Source of the DNA: Agarophyton chilense
Lineage: Eukaryota; Rhodophyta; Florideophyceae; Gracilariales; Gracilariaceae
NCBI GenBank assembly: GCA_030374765.1
Contig: JARGXX010000105.1
Location: 434,001-498,000, forward strand
Direction: 5' to 3'
DNA length: 64,000 bases
The notes under the pieces are model-generated. The model was given only the letters and a program-made list of their open reading frames with translations. It was not told the origin of the DNA and searched no databases. Below are positions 27,981-39,700 of this stretch, piece by piece; position 1 is the stretch's first letter, and the number at the start of each line of letters is the position of its first letter. The position numbers were made by a program, and so were the translations under genes.

Positions 27981-30079
27981 TCAAGATATGGCACAAAACT
28001 CTGTGATTTCGTCATCTTGTGAGTCAAAGGGGGAGGGCACACCCTTGGTCAACGCAGATCTGATTGCCCTTGATCGGCTCTTTTTCGCAAACTCGGAGAT
28101 ATCGTTCCGGCGAAGTCCGCGCAACGCATATGGTCTGAAGACGTTAGACATCCAACAGTCGGTTGTTTCCACATTCAATGTTTCCGTCAGTGATCTCAAC
28201 AGCCCCATGGTCCGCAGGATCATAAACAGATCCGGATTGAACTTCTTGATCGGCACTTGTCTCAATGGACTTTCAGTAGAAAAAGGATTGATCTCAATTT
28301 CTGGGGGTAAAGGCGCTGTATCAAGCATTCCGTTTGCGTAATGCGGAATCATTCGCATGAACTTTTCGTCAATATCTTCTAGACGGATATCAAGCTCAAT
28401 CCCAAGGTCTGAAAAGGTCTTCAAGATGTACAGATTGTTTTTTGAATTGATAGCGAGATAGAAAGCACAAAGCTTCTTTCGAAGGTCTTCTGGTAGCTCC
28501 TTGGCCTGGCCAAAGTCAATGAGCGCCACCTTTCCATCCCTCATTATTATCACTTCGAATCAACCAAAAACAATGGAAAAGTCTGTCAGATGCGTGTGCA
28601 TGCAAGAATATATAAAAAGGCTATTACGCCGACTTCTTTCTTCTGAGGCACTTACAATTCCCAAGGTGAGCTTTGTACGCAAAGCGAATGGTTTCGGTTG
28701 CGAGGGGGAGGAAAGGTTGGCAAAGAGTAGTTAGCAAGTGAAGTCTGGGCGTTCACAATGCATTTCACCAAACGAGCGCAAACATATACATACGATCACA
28801 ATGTGCAACCCCATCACAGAGCAGCATCTGTCCAAAGGCTCTTCCGACAGCCTTGAGCACATCTTTCGGATTAATTCCCCAGTGATTGAGCGCAAGTGAA
28901 TTATCTGGTCGCACGCCGTCAACATAAGTCATGGTCAAAGCTCGATTAGAGACAAGTCCCGGTATAATCCTTGGTACAACAACGTCAAAGATGCCGGCTC
29001 TTCGAAGATTGTTTCTGATAATGGTCATCATCTCAGCTTCCCTCAGAAAGTCAAACTCGGCAGGAATCTGCGCTTCAAATTCTGTGACGACGGAATGCAT
29101 GTCAAAAAATGACATGTCATGTTTCTGAAGATAGGTTGCAAGTCGCTTAAGGTTAAGCAGATCCATGTCGCACAGCCGTTGTTGATCTGTGTATTGAGTT
29201 TTCAAAACAATTGGGGTGCCATCCGGCATCTCGCCTCGGTGTACTTGGGCAATTGTGGCGGATGCCAGAGGTATGGGATCGAGAGTCTTAAATATTTGGC
29301 TGACTTTGTTGACGTTGTAGGATTCTCGTATTGTGTTTTGTATCTGCGAAAACGCAACTGGAGGAACGCGGTCCTGTAGACGACGGAGAGAATCGCACCA
29401 TGCCATCGGTACTAGATCGCTTCGTGCACCAAGAAATTGTCCTGGGTTGGGGGTCAGTATGGATTCATAAACGCGTGTTTGTAGGAGGACTGTGATGTAC
29501 TTCAAAACGCACCATCCTTGAGATAAAAGCCACGAAGGTCTACGCAAAGTTTATAGACCTGTGGAACAAAACAGAAGAAACCGGTTAGTAAATGAAAGCT
29601 TGAAAATGCAGATAACAAAGCCAACACACTTTATCAGCGCCCCATTCATGGCGTTTGTTCCATGTCTTTGTTCTTTTCTCAGCAGAAGCGTTTTGAATCC
29701 GCAGGGAAATCTGAGTCTTTTTATACCCCATGTAAATAGGAAGAACCCTTCTCCAAAACCTCAAACTCCTAGCGTGAGCCGGTGCAAAAGCTCTACAAAA
29801 CAACCCATAGATCCATGTGCAGCAAAGAGGTTTGAACAGAGGTCTGAGCAATCGAATCAAAGGAACATTGGAGACAGAGACCAGGACAAGAAACTGCAAG
29901 AAATTCCAGCGCTTTTTCCCCAGTAACGACTGGGTGACGGAAAGGAGCGAAGTTTTAACCAAGGCTGCACCAAGCGGTGCTCGTCGAACAGGAACAATTT
30001 GCAAGGCGTTAAAGGAAATGAAAGAAAGCGGCGTTTTTCGTGGGGCTGAGTGGGGATGATGGTGGGAGATATACTGCAT
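27981..30079 (-). CDS. ABC1/UbiB-family atypical protein kinase (ADCK/ABC1K), five exons with a 15-nt microexon
   Basis: complement(join(27981..28552, 28656..28670, 28794..29441, 29513..29558, 29630..30079)) gives 576 residues. Exon 1 has a hydrophobic, arginine-containing N-terminus (organelle targeting or a membrane segment) and FWRRVLPIYMGYKKTQISLR; exon 2 (46 nt) KLCVDLRGFYLKDG; exon 3 QFLGARSDLVP, the Ala-rich loop LASATIAQVH and AEFDFLREA; the 15-nt exon 4 and its junctions supply the metal-binding DPHLGN (381-386); exon 5 begins IIMRDGKVALIDFGQAK with the DFG-type motif. The KxGQ motif (K164-D-G-Q167) that occludes the active site in UbiB proteins is present. Introns have 71, 71, 123 and 103 nt. 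The family regulates ubiquinone or other prenyl-lipid metabolism in mitochondria and plastids. The Pro of the usual DPHPGN is Leu here. Compartment cannot be decided. Confidence 0.92.
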
Positions 30080-31203
30080 CTCCGACAGTTAAAAGGTAGG
30101 TTGAGTAAGGGCGGGGGCAGAGCGATGAAAAGAAAGTGCGCAAAAACGGCAAAAAGGTTGTAGTGAGTGCATCATGATGGCTCAAGACTGGCGCATCTGG
30201 TATTGGCGCGAGAGCCCAGACTTGACAGAATGACAAAACACCTACGTGTTGCGCTTTGGTTTACAGTGGAAGCATGTTGCTGAGATGGGGGGAGTACGGA
30301 TGCCCTGGCACGCTGGGGCCGGCACGCTTTTCATTGGTGGAATGCAAATGAGATGCATGCTCGCGCTGCATTTTGATTGGGCTGTGCGCCACAGCCGTCC
30401 AATTGTGCGGAATTTGATGTGGTGCTTCGCAGCAAATCTGGACTCTACCTCATAGCGGAATGAAATCGTCATGGTATGAGCGCACTGGCATGTGAAAGGA
30501 ACGTGCGACTCGTATCCCGATACGGGCGGTCTAGAGAGGGTGCGAGGGATGGAAAGAAACGGCGGAGGTCCTTTTCCATACGATTTGATGTTCTCCAACT
30601 GCTCGACGGTTTCGAGCACTCGGTGGCGGAGGCGACAAGGACGGACAACGATGCACAAGTAGAGATGATGAAGAATCAACTGCTGGCTCACTTTCTCAAG
30701 GAGTGGTAGGTGGCGCAAAACTACTGATACTGTAAGTGCCGGAGAACAAAAGATGCATTGCGTTTCATATCAGCAAAGTTTGCCGATGCATTCTGCTACT
30801 TTGAGCGACTTGTTGTAGCTGGTGGGTCGAACATGTATGAGAACGCAGGAATGCGGCGAACAATACAAGTTATATGTCAGCCGGACACCCTAGAACTATC
30901 AGGGATGCTTATATTGACGAAGAAGAGTGAAACAACTCATTAGGGCCACTTTTGAAACGTTCCAGTTAAGTGCCAGCTACGACGGCCCATATTTCGCGAC
31001 ACCGCAAAAGGTCTCAATCAAAACCCCAACGGTGCGTCAGCATCACGCACTGCAAACGCACTGGGAAAAAATAGCCCAACAACAATGCAATTATTGAGGA
31101 AAGGAGAGGATTTTAAGTTTGGCTAAACTTGGCAACTCGAATATAGCTTATCTCGCAACCCGAAACGTGCGAGAAGGGTGTAGTAGATTTATGAGGGAAA
31201 AAT
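30080..31203. other. Intergenic region between ABC1 kinase and hydroxylase genes
   Basis: About 1.1 kb. A 158-codon frame at 30242-30718 on the minus strand is His/Leu/Ser-rich with no family resemblance and was not accepted. Nothing else was seen. Confidence 0.45.
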
Positions 31204-31986
31204 TCAGTCATGTTTGGAGTCGGACGCGGCAGAATGATTCGGAGCGAACCACGAAATGAGTTTTCTGGCGGCGAGCGGCGGGGCGCCCACGCTTCCACAC
31301 ACGGTTCGTAGCGCGTTATCCAGCAAACTCGGCGCGCCGACGCCGTCTGCAAACGAGCAAGAATAGTAAATGTGATGCATGGCGTGAATTCTAGTGTCAA
31401 AGGACCACACGTTGGGGAAGAAGTTGTAGCCAGAATGCTCGTAAAGCCCTCCTAAAGATCCTAGTATCAACAGCCAGTTGGCATGTGTCTCGCTCAGCAT
31501 TCTGGCATGCCGCAACACAAAGAGCGGAACGACGTAAGGCAAGACAATTTCGAGAACAAAGTCAAACGAATACATGTACATGGCGGAAATTGCGCTATGT
31601 GCCTTGGCCGAGTGATGCAAGGAATGTCCGAAACGTGCTACGCCTCGTGGAGAGTGCAACACGAATCGATGCGTCAAATAAAAGGGGATTTCATGAAGCA
31701 CTGGAGCGAGGGCGCAAAGCGCGAGCCACGAGGTGAAGGGACTTGGTTCTGGTCGGTTTTGTGAGGCAGCGATGTAGGGAAAGATGGCAAGCATGGTTGG
31801 GAGCATGATACAAATCTGGTTGAAGAGAACGCGTGGCAGCATGGTGCCATAGCTGGGGAGTGCGGGGCTTGAGCGGAAGGCTTTGTGTCTTTGAAGGAGA
31901 TTGTTTTGGTCAAGGACCTGGAACAATAGGCATGCGGAGTGGTAAGCCAGCATGAACTGAGTCCATGTCTGAAGTGCAGGAAGCAT
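31204..31986 (-). CDS. Fatty acid hydroxylase superfamily (sterol desaturase-like) membrane enzyme
   Basis: Single-exon protein of 260 residues with about four hydrophobic helices. The di-iron histidine clusters of the superfamily are present in order: HEIPFYLTHRFVLH, then HSLHH (in RFGHSLHHSAKAHSA), then EHSGYNFFPNVW and HAMHHIYYSCSFADGV. Family members are ER enzymes that hydroxylate or desaturate sterols, alkanes, carotenoids or sphingoid bases with O2 and electrons from cytochrome b5 or NAD(P)H; examples are C-4 methylsterol oxidase and C-5 sterol desaturase. The spacing looks closest to the C-4 methylsterol oxidase-like group, but the substrate is not determined. The ATG at 31986 lies three codons into a frame that opens with TTG. 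Confidence 0.82.
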   Translation of the reverse strand: MLPALQTWTQFMLAYHSACLLFQVLDQNNLLQRHKAFRSSPALPSYGTMLPRVLFNQICIMLPTMLAIFPYIAASQNRPEPSPFTSWLALCALAPVLHEIPFYLTHRFVLHSPRGVARFGHSLHHSAKAHSAISAMYMYSFDFVLEIVLPYVVPLFVLRHARMLSETHANWLLILGSLGGLYEHSGYNFFPNVWSFDTRIHAMHHIYYSCSFADGVGAPSLLDNALRTVCGSVGAPPLAARKLISWFAPNHSAASDSKHD

Positions 31987-33098
31987 GAAGGACAAGGAAG
32001 AAGTGGCACAAACGTCCGAAAGACTGTGGAAAGAATTGGGAAGGCGAAGTCGGCGACGCAGGCACGGGGGAAAAGGGAAGGAATGAGAGCGGGGCGCGGT
32101 TTAAAAGAACATTGCCAGCAAAGATTCCGAAACGCATGACGAAGGGTTATCTCCACGAAACTAAACTAAGAGGATACGCCTTGGTAGTTTGGAAGTGGCG
32201 GAAACCAGGCCATGACCATGAAACACTTGAGATGACACGGCGCGCGTGACGGCGCGTATGATGGCGCATGTGAATGGCAGTCAACGATGTATGTCACGGA
32301 CGTGCGACGGCACGATTGGCTCAATCGGAGTAGCATGTTTTCAATTGGGGAGCGATTCGGTTATTCGCTCGGAGAGAGGGAAGTGGAGTTGGATTTTTCA
32401 TGGACACTTTCAGGTGCACCTGACGCACGCACCGCTTAGAGCGCGCGCCCGCGGCGGCCTCATTGCGGCCTCGGAATACGATACTCTGTGAAAGTGGATA
32501 AGCATGAGGCCTGACCCTTTTAGCTGAAGGTCGGTGCCTTCGCCGCGGCGGCTTGGAGCATCTGGCGTGCATTCTGGACTGTAATCCGCGCTTGGTCCCC
32601 AGCCACACTGAATCAAGTCTAACAGCTCCAGCGCACTCGTGGCTCGCAATGCGCCCGTCCTCTCATGTAGAGCTTCCCAATTGGCGCGTCGATGAAGCAA
32701 TTGGTCCAACTTTTCAATTTCGAAAACCCATTTCAGCCAAAACTGCAGAACGTTCTAGAAATTTCTAGATAAAAAAAAAAGGAGCTCTCCAACCGAACAG
32801 TAGGCTTCAGCTCCGTTGCTGTACAGAGTAAGCCACTGAGAAGTGCTAATAAGCCCTGAGCACCCATCACGCACCCCTTCTCGACCATGTACCATGCTTC
32901 CCCAACCACACCCTCTGACTGTTCCACCTTACCAACCCCCCCCCCCCCCCCCCCCCCCTCCGCCACTCCCGCGCTCCAGCTTATCCTAATCTTGAACAAG
33001 TCCATTAACATCAGCCTTCATTCTCTCCTTGTACAATACATCGTCGTCACCACACTCCCTTTAAAACGTCGTCGCACAAGCGAAAATTTTCACAGTTC
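31987..33098. other. Divergent intergenic region between hydroxylase and DnaJ genes
   Basis: About 1.1 kb between outward-facing genes. It contains a 23-base poly-C tract and, 33 bases before the DnaJ start, TTTAAAA (33060-33066), a weak TATA-like word. No gene recognised. Confidence 0.5.
32936..32958 (+). repeat. Poly-C tract (23 C)
   Basis: Uninterrupted run of 23 cytosines about 140 bases before the DnaJ start codon, the third such tract in the window. All three lie upstream of plus-strand genes with the C on the coding strand. Confidence 0.9.
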
Positions 33099-34097
33099 AT
33101 GCCAAGTCGCAAAATGGGCAGGGATTATTACTCTATACTAGGAGTCAGTCGAAGCGCCACTGCGGAGGAGCTCAAGAAGGCTTACCGCAGGAACGCTATG
33201 AAATGGCACCCCGATAAGAACCCGGACAACAAGCCAGACGCCGAGAAGAAGTTTCAAGAGATTGCCGAGGCTTACCAGGTCCTCTCTGATCCGAAGAAGA
33301 AGGAGATTTACGACAGCTATGGCGAAGATGCGCTCAAGGCTGGTATGGATGAAATGCCTCGTGGCGCACCGGGCGGCACTTTTAGATTCAATTCGGGTGC
33401 CACCAATATGAGGGATGCTAACGACCTCTTTAACGAAATATTCGGCAGCATGGGCGGCTTTGGCAGCATGGGCGGCATGGGAGGCATGGGAGGCTTCAAC
33501 AGCATGGGAGGAGGTCCTCAAGGATTCTCTTCATTTTCACATAACCGCGCCCCTCGCAAGCAGCCCGACACAGAAGTCTCCCTTTATCTCTCTCTTGAAG
33601 AGCTGTACAACGGCACAACTAAGAAACTTAAGATCACTCGAAACGTTGCCCGCGTAGACGGTGGAGCAGATCGAGTAGCCAAGGTTCACGAGGTATTCAT
33701 CAAGCCTGGCTACAAAGCTGGAACAAAAATTCGGTATAACGGAGCAGGAAGCGAGGCACCGGGCTATCTTCCAGGTGATGTCGTGTTCATAATTCAAGAG
33801 AAGCGACATGACAAATTTAAGCGCAGTGGAAATAATCTAGAATATACACATCGCATATCACTTGCCGATGCTCTCGCAGGCAGCACAATAACCATTCCGG
33901 GATTAGATGGAAGAGCATACCGTCTCGAGAGTCCAGAAGTCATCACTCCTCAATCGGAGAAGACCATATCTGGAGCCGGAATGCCCATCTCGAAGAGCCC
34001 TGGCCAAAAGGGAGATCTACTCGTCAAGTTCAACGTTATCTTCCCAACATATCTGCCACCTGAAAAGCGTATACGGCTGCGGGAACTTCTCTCATAA
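33099..34097 (+). CDS. DNAJB: Class B (type II) DnaJ/Hsp40 co-chaperone, DNAJB1/Sis1-like
   Basis: Single-exon protein of 332 residues. The J domain (about 6-72, [20 protein letters not shown]) contains the HPD triad at 37-39, which stimulates Hsp70 ATPase. A Gly/Met/Phe-rich linker with repeated GSMGGMGG units follows (about 110-150), then two beta-rich substrate-binding domains and a C-terminal dimerisation segment ([19 protein letters not shown]). There is no CxxCxGxG zinc domain, which sets it in class B. The protein is probably cytosolic/nuclear and assists folding and disaggregation with Hsp70. The first ATG at 33099 gives [11 protein letters not shown]; the second, five codons on, would give the more usual MGRDYY. 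Confidence 0.95.
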   Translation: MPSRKMGRDYYSILGVSRSATAEELKKAYRRNAMKWHPDKNPDNKPDAEKKFQEIAEAYQVLSDPKKKEIYDSYGEDALKAGMDEMPRGAPGGTFRFNSGATNMRDANDLFNEIFGSMGGFGSMGGMGGMGGFNSMGGGPQGFSSFSHNRAPRKQPDTEVSLYLSLEELYNGTTKKLKITRNVARVDGGADRVAKVHEVFIKPGYKAGTKIRYNGAGSEAPGYLPGDVVFIIQEKRHDKFKRSGNNLEYTHRISLADALAGSTITIPGLDGRAYRLESPEVITPQSEKTISGAGMPISKSPGQKGDLLVKFNVIFPTYLPPEKRIRLRELLS

Positions 34098-34300
34098 GCC
34101 GCCCGCCTTCGCTATTTACTGTCATGGTGGATGCCATTTCCATCTATGATTTGTAAAATTTAAAAAGTAACTCAATGACTCGTCAACGGCGCTGTTTCGA
34201 GACCAGCCCGTCTCATCGATGGACACTATTTTCTCTCGGAACAAAACCTTAACAATTTATTTTTTGTTCAATCGTTTCTTAGTGACAATGGCTTTCAGCG
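34098..34300. other. Convergent 3' spacer between DnaJ and polymerase genes
   Basis: About 200 bases with facing stop codons; holds both 3' UTRs. Confidence 0.5.
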
Positions 34301-35992
34301 TCAAGTGCGCTTCGCAAAATAGGAGTCTACCGTTCTTGTATTGGAAGTGCTTCGTGGTCTTTTCGAACTGCTTTTAGTGCGAAAGTTGCCAGTCCTAAGA
34401 CAATTGTCGATGTGGTTGTTTTGCTTCAAGTTACTTCCGGGCAGCGTCTTGCGGCAGATAGGACATGTGGCCACAGTACCCAACTCACAATTGCCACCTG
34501 ATTCGCTTTTCTGCCCTTCGAGTTGTGAAGCTGACTGACCCGCCCGAGTCGATATTGAAGCAGAGCCGCTATCCAGTTCAAGAACATTTACTCTCCGATG
34601 CGTACCCACTTCACTCTCCGTAGATTTAGCGAAGAATTTAGATATATCTTCAGTGAATCCATTTCCGTTGTTGGTTGTTACACTTGTAAAGTTTGTTGCA
34701 CCGACCGCAATTAAAGTTAGGTCGAATTTGTTTTTGGTACACACACCCGCTTGTTGCTTGAGAACGGCCAATGCTGTTCTCCGAATCCCTTCTATTGCCT
34801 TTGGGATTGCTTTGTTTTGTCTTGAACAACAGACGGAGACGATTTCCACTGGCATTGGTACAGAGCGGGAAGTGCTGGTAAACCCATCTCCGCGAAATCT
34901 GTACGACACAGTCAATGTTTTTGGTCTCCTTAAGAATAGCATTCCATCATCCCGCAGACGAGTTACCAATCGGCTTATTTGAATAGTAAGACGTCGATTG
35001 ACGTCTTCCATATTGTCACAGCTGCGGCAAGAATCTTCAGCCGACATCGATTTTGGTGCATTCCCACAATCTACAACTTCGGAGGTATCAACGCCTCGAC
35101 AGAGATCAACAAGATATCGAGCTTGTTTTTCAGTCCCCACTATCTCCACAAGGTTTTGCAAGCCGCCAGGTTCAATTCCGAACAAGAGTAGAACTTGCGC
35201 CACGGTGTCAACCGACGTGTGTGCGGCATGCTTCTCTGCCCATTTGATAATCTTTTCATGAGTGTTATGACCGAAACCCATGAGCGCTCGGGGTGACAAA
35301 GTTGCTATGTATTCCGCGGCATGCTCTGACAAGAACGTTGATTGATCGTTGGGCTTGTTCATGTTCACAGCAAGTTTAGCCAGCAGTTTGGAGTTGCTGA
35401 TACCAGCACAAATCGTCAATTCAGTTTTTTGTGTAACATGGTCTCTTAGTTCATGTGCAATTTGAGATGCTACCATAAGCGTTCGCCTGACTTGGTCGTC
35501 CTCAGTCAATCCAAACACATGGCCCTTGAAATGAAAAGGAGCACCTCCTCTCTCAATTTGTGCTTGAGTTAGACCAGTCACATCTATAAACACCTCATCA
35601 AACCCTAACCTTTGGCATGGGCATATACAAGATCGTCGATTCAACGGGGAAGATATTTTCGTTGCCCTTTCTTCAAGCCAAGCCCTTACCACGGTGATGA
35701 CTTCGAGACTGGCCTCTCTAAAGGGTGTTAGGTCAGACCCATCTATACATACTAATTCAGGACATTTTTGTAGCGCCTGAGAGACAGGGGTCATCTTTTG
35801 AACTGCACCTTTTGCTCGACTTCGAGCCACATAGTTGCTGGTGACACACAAGTGCTTCTGAACGATTACAACTGGCTTGTCTTTCAAGTGCGGACGGGCC
35901 CGAATGGCCACAGATGCATAGAAACAATCCAAGTCAAGAGCAATTATGGCCCTGGTTGCAGCAGGCCGCGGCCTCTTCTTCCCCGAGAACAT
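34301..35992 (-). CDS. POLI: Y-family translesion DNA polymerase, iota-like, with UBZ-like finger and PIP-like motif
   Basis: Single-exon protein of 563 residues from the ATG at 35992. The palm begins ALDLDCFYASV with a catalytic Asp; the second acidic pair is in RLGFDEVFIDVT. The Gln-Lys-x-Leu-x-Val-Thr-x-Asn-Tyr pattern (VQKHLCVTSNYVAR) after KDKPVVI is the pol iota signature rather than pol eta or kappa. TICAGISNSKLLAKLAVNMN is the thumb/finger motif and the little finger follows (about 340-450). Near the C-terminus CPICRKTL ... HIDNC is a UBZ4-type ubiquitin-binding finger, and TVDSYFAKR at the very end resembles a degenerate PCNA-binding motif. Such enzymes copy past damaged bases at stalled forks. 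Fingers contain an insertion (SSPLNRRSCICPC) before the second motif. The frame extends seven codons upstream from a TTG. Confidence 0.87.
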   Translation of the reverse strand: MFSGKKRPRPAATRAIIALDLDCFYASVAIRARPHLKDKPVVIVQKHLCVTSNYVARSRAKGAVQKMTPVSQALQKCPELVCIDGSDLTPFREASLEVITVVRAWLEERATKISSPLNRRSCICPCQRLGFDEVFIDVTGLTQAQIERGGAPFHFKGHVFGLTEDDQVRRTLMVASQIAHELRDHVTQKTELTICAGISNSKLLAKLAVNMNKPNDQSTFLSEHAAEYIATLSPRALMGFGHNTHEKIIKWAEKHAAHTSVDTVAQVLLLFGIEPGGLQNLVEIVGTEKQARYLVDLCRGVDTSEVVDCGNAPKSMSAEDSCRSCDNMEDVNRRLTIQISRLVTRLRDDGMLFLRRPKTLTVSYRFRGDGFTSTSRSVPMPVEIVSVCCSRQNKAIPKAIEGIRRTALAVLKQQAGVCTKNKFDLTLIAVGATNFTSVTTNNGNGFTEDISKFFAKSTESEVGTHRRVNVLELDSGSASISTRAGQSASQLEGQKSESGGNCELGTVATCPICRKTLPGSNLKQNNHIDNCLRTGNFRTKSSSKRPRSTSNTRTVDSYFAKRT

Positions 35993-36700
35993 GTGGGTCA
36001 ATATCACCCGCAAAAACTACGAACTCGTTTTCGTTTCCAAGTTCTGCGGTGCCCCACACAACAAGAAAGATAAAAAGTAACCCTTGTCACAAAAGGATTC
36101 AAACTCACAGTTGTATGTTCTACGAACAGCAAAATACAGCACCTTCTCTCAGTTTAAAGGCTTCTTCGACCTCTTGGACCGGTGACTTTCAGACCTGTCT
36201 GGAAATGCAGGACCCTCTGGCGCCAAACAGCAGACACGGAGACACAATGTTCCCCGGTCGCACACCATTGACTCGGATGCTTGGCATGGATGTTGCTCAT
36301 CGGCCCCAACAGAAGGCCGATTGGACCGCCAATAATTGCGAAAAAGTGTAATACGTGTAAACTCTGAACTGACAACACTGACGTGTTGCTCAGATCAGGA
36401 GGTGGTGAAAAATGATTGTCCATCAGTTTATCTCCTACGTGATTGGTCGAAAGCAGTGAAATGAACGAACCGAAATTCAGTAGTTTTGCTGTAATGAAAT
36501 CGACAGCTTCACGACGATCAACTTTGCAGAAGTTGCCCCTTTGCAGTTTGCTCTCTGCCATTGCAACAGCGGAGCATGGTAAATCACCTTTCCATCGCTC
36601 CCGCTACCTTCGTCTACCTGTTCTTGCTCTTTTGCTCAGCATCCTAGTTCGTTACTGCTGCCAAAATCAAAAGCATACTGACCCAAGAGCAGGCTACGGA
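35993..36700. other. Divergent intergenic region between polymerase and SEC31 genes
   Basis: About 700 bases. The SEC31 frame is open back to 36443, with an ATG at 36461, but the 80 residues this would add do not resemble SEC31. The region is taken as promoter plus SEC31 leader. Confidence 0.5.
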
Positions 36701-39700
36701 ATGGGTGTTCTCGCCGAGTTGGGGCGCCTGGCAATCGGTGCATGGTCTCCAGGCGGTGTCGGAGGTGGGTATATCGCCTCTGGCAGTTATGCAGGAGTGG
36801 TTGACACCACTTTCAATGGAAACTCATCCCTTGAACTCATCGCCGTTGACATTGTTAACGAAAAGCTATCTGTTGCCACCGAAGTCCATGTACAAGAGAA
36901 GTTTACCTCGATAGATTGGAGCATTCCATCTCGATCATGCCCAGCTGGTCTCATTGGAGGTGGACTTAATGATGGCACCGTTCGAGTTTGGGATGCCGCC
37001 AAGCTGATTAGGTCGAAATCCTCTGATAATGATAGCAAAGCAGTACTCTTTGGCGGCCTTTCAACTACAAAGAAACATTCTGGGCCAGTACGAGGACTGG
37101 CCTTCAATCCTTTCCATCCCACCCGACTAGCAAGCGGAAGCGCCGATGGAACTGTTCTGTTCTGGGATCTCTCTAATCCATCCGCTGGCGCGTCTGTGAG
37201 GCATCCAGCAGGTCAGCCGCCTGCGGGTGCTGCAGCACCCAAAGAGGAAGTAACCGCTGTATTGTGGAACCGAAAAGTACAGCACATTTTAGCATCGGCC
37301 ACAAGCTCTGGTGTGGTGAATGTATGGGATCTTAACCAAAGCCGACAGGTCATTAGCATTCGCAATCCTCGCGGTCGACTTCGATGCTCCTCGCTAGCTT
37401 GGCACCCTGAAATTGCCACGCAAATAGTCATGACTTGTGATCAAGATGATTCTACCGGGGCTCTATTGTGGGATCTCCGACATCCATCTCAGCCAATTAT
37501 GACTTTCACCCATCACTCATCACATGGTATAGCGTCATCAAGCTGGTGCACCCATGACTCAGACCTTTTGCTTACGTCGTCTCGTGATTCGCGCACAGTC
37601 GTTGTGTCCGTATCTACAGGTGAAATCGTTTCCGAGGCACCGCAGACAGCAAATTGGAATTTCGACGTCAAGTGGTCATCTCGAATCCCAGGTCTTTATC
37701 TATCGTCTTCTTACGATGGACGCATCACTGTCAATTCTATGATGACTTCGACAACTGCGCCTTCAGTATCCAGTGAGACGGCGAGTGCACTTGCTGAGTC
37801 CTTTGGCGAGGCTGCTGGAGGTTTCCAAGCTGCGGTACCAGACAGATCGCCGAGGGCCTCTGCAACTCAACGTGTTGCTTACAATTTTGCTAAACCTCCA
37901 AAATGGTTCATCAAACCAGTGTCAGTCTCAATGGCATTTGGAGGGTCCCAGGTATTTTTGTCTTCTAAAGACAAGGTCGGTACTGTAACGATCGACTCAT
38001 ACAAGGAATCAACACCACTTCCGAGGGAAGAATGTGATCAACTTGATGGTATCTTAATGGATCTTACCTCTGATGATCCTACTCCTGCGCGACAATGGTG
38101 TGAAAGAGCCAGCTCAGTCGCTGAATCCCCTAAGGACAAGATGGGTTGGGACGCGCTATCCCTCATGTTCCAGACTGATTCTCGCCGTAAACTCATTTCG
38201 TATCTTGGGTTTGACCTACCTCCCATGGATGCCGGCGATGATATCACCAGCCATGTATACGGACTGATGCAGTCTCCTCCATTATCTGTTCCAGTACGTC
38301 CAATTCCATCTGAAGGAACAGAATATCAACAGGATAAGGTGGTAGATCATGCAGAGGATATCGCGACGATAACAAACGGGGCTTCTGGTATGACGCTGAC
38401 AGGGCCTGCTCCCTGGGAAGTAAGTGAGAGTCCTGTGGATAATGTAAATATGAAGAGTAGTATTTTGGATGGTGACGACACTATGACCGACAATGAAGCG
38501 CATTCATTGAAAGCAAACGGGGATACGAAGGGTAAGCAAAAGGCGAATGGTGACCACAAGTCCTTTGCTGGAAACTCAAAAGAACAGATGGATGTACTCA
38601 TCAAGCGTGCTGTGATCGTCGGAGATTTTAAGACAGCGGTCGATGCTTGCCTTCATGTTGGAAGGCCAGCAGATGCGCTTGTGATTGCTCATGCTGGAGG
38701 GCCTGAGTTGTGGTTGCAGACACAAGCTGAATATCTTTCTCGGACTAGCCTCTCGGCAGGGTCCAAGATCGTTGGGGCAGTTGCCGGATCCAAAGCCAAA
38801 ATGGATGAGTACATTAAAGAAGCAGCCGAAGAAGGCAAGGATGCATGGAAAGAAGCTCTTGCAGTCTTGCTCACTTACAGTCCGGCGGAAGAATTATCGG
38901 AGGCGTGCACTGCACTCGGCCAGCGACTTTTCGCCAAGAAGCACAATGGTCCTGCGTTGTTCTGTTTCATATGCGGAAGCAATACCAAAATGGCCACAAC
39001 GGCATGGATGCGAGATCCAATACCGAAAAGTAAGTTTGTTTCTATGATGATGACGTATCGCACGAAGAGATTAATGCTTCTTGTGCAAAAGGTGCGGCTT
39101 CTTACGGCTTCTGTGATTTTAGCTCAAGGAGAGCGGGATATCGGTCCTGTTAGATCGTTAGATGAGGCAAGTGGCTCGGTCTTGTGCGAATATGGAGCTT
39201 TATTGGCGATGCAAGGCGATTATTCTTCTGCGGTCACATATCTAAGTAGCATCGACCCTGGATATAGTTGTATATATGGCACTGTAGAAGATCTGCACTC
39301 GAAGGCCTCAGAGTGCATGGCTGTGGAAGACTCTATGTCGATGTTGTCGCAACCGGCATCTGACCCCTATGCGCAACATTATGAGGCCCCAGGGAGCGCA
39401 TACGGATCTCAATTCAGCGCAACGAGCACTCCATACATGCAACAACCCCCAACCATGTATGCCGGAACACAAATGCAACCCCAAAGTACGTGGAATTCTC
39501 GCCCACCACTACCATCCGCAGTGGCGCCGCCGCCGATGGCTGGAACCGGCGGACTCACTGGTCAGTCATTTTCTTCACCTCCACCTCCAGCTGCACCAGT
39601 CCCTGGTGCGCTTCGACCCCAGGGCATCTACACAACGCAGTCTACAAGCGGGGAGCGGTCCACTTTTGACCCTAGCATGGCTTATAGCGAAGCCCCCGCT

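Noticed and set aside
30242-30718. 158-codon minus-strand frame between ABC1 kinase and hydroxylase
   Set aside because: His/Leu/Pro-rich, no conserved motif, no presequence or domain; likely intergenic.
36461-36700. In-frame upstream extension of SEC31
   Set aside because: The added residues lack SEC31 similarity and the internal ATG at 36701 matches the usual N-terminus; kept only as an alternative start.
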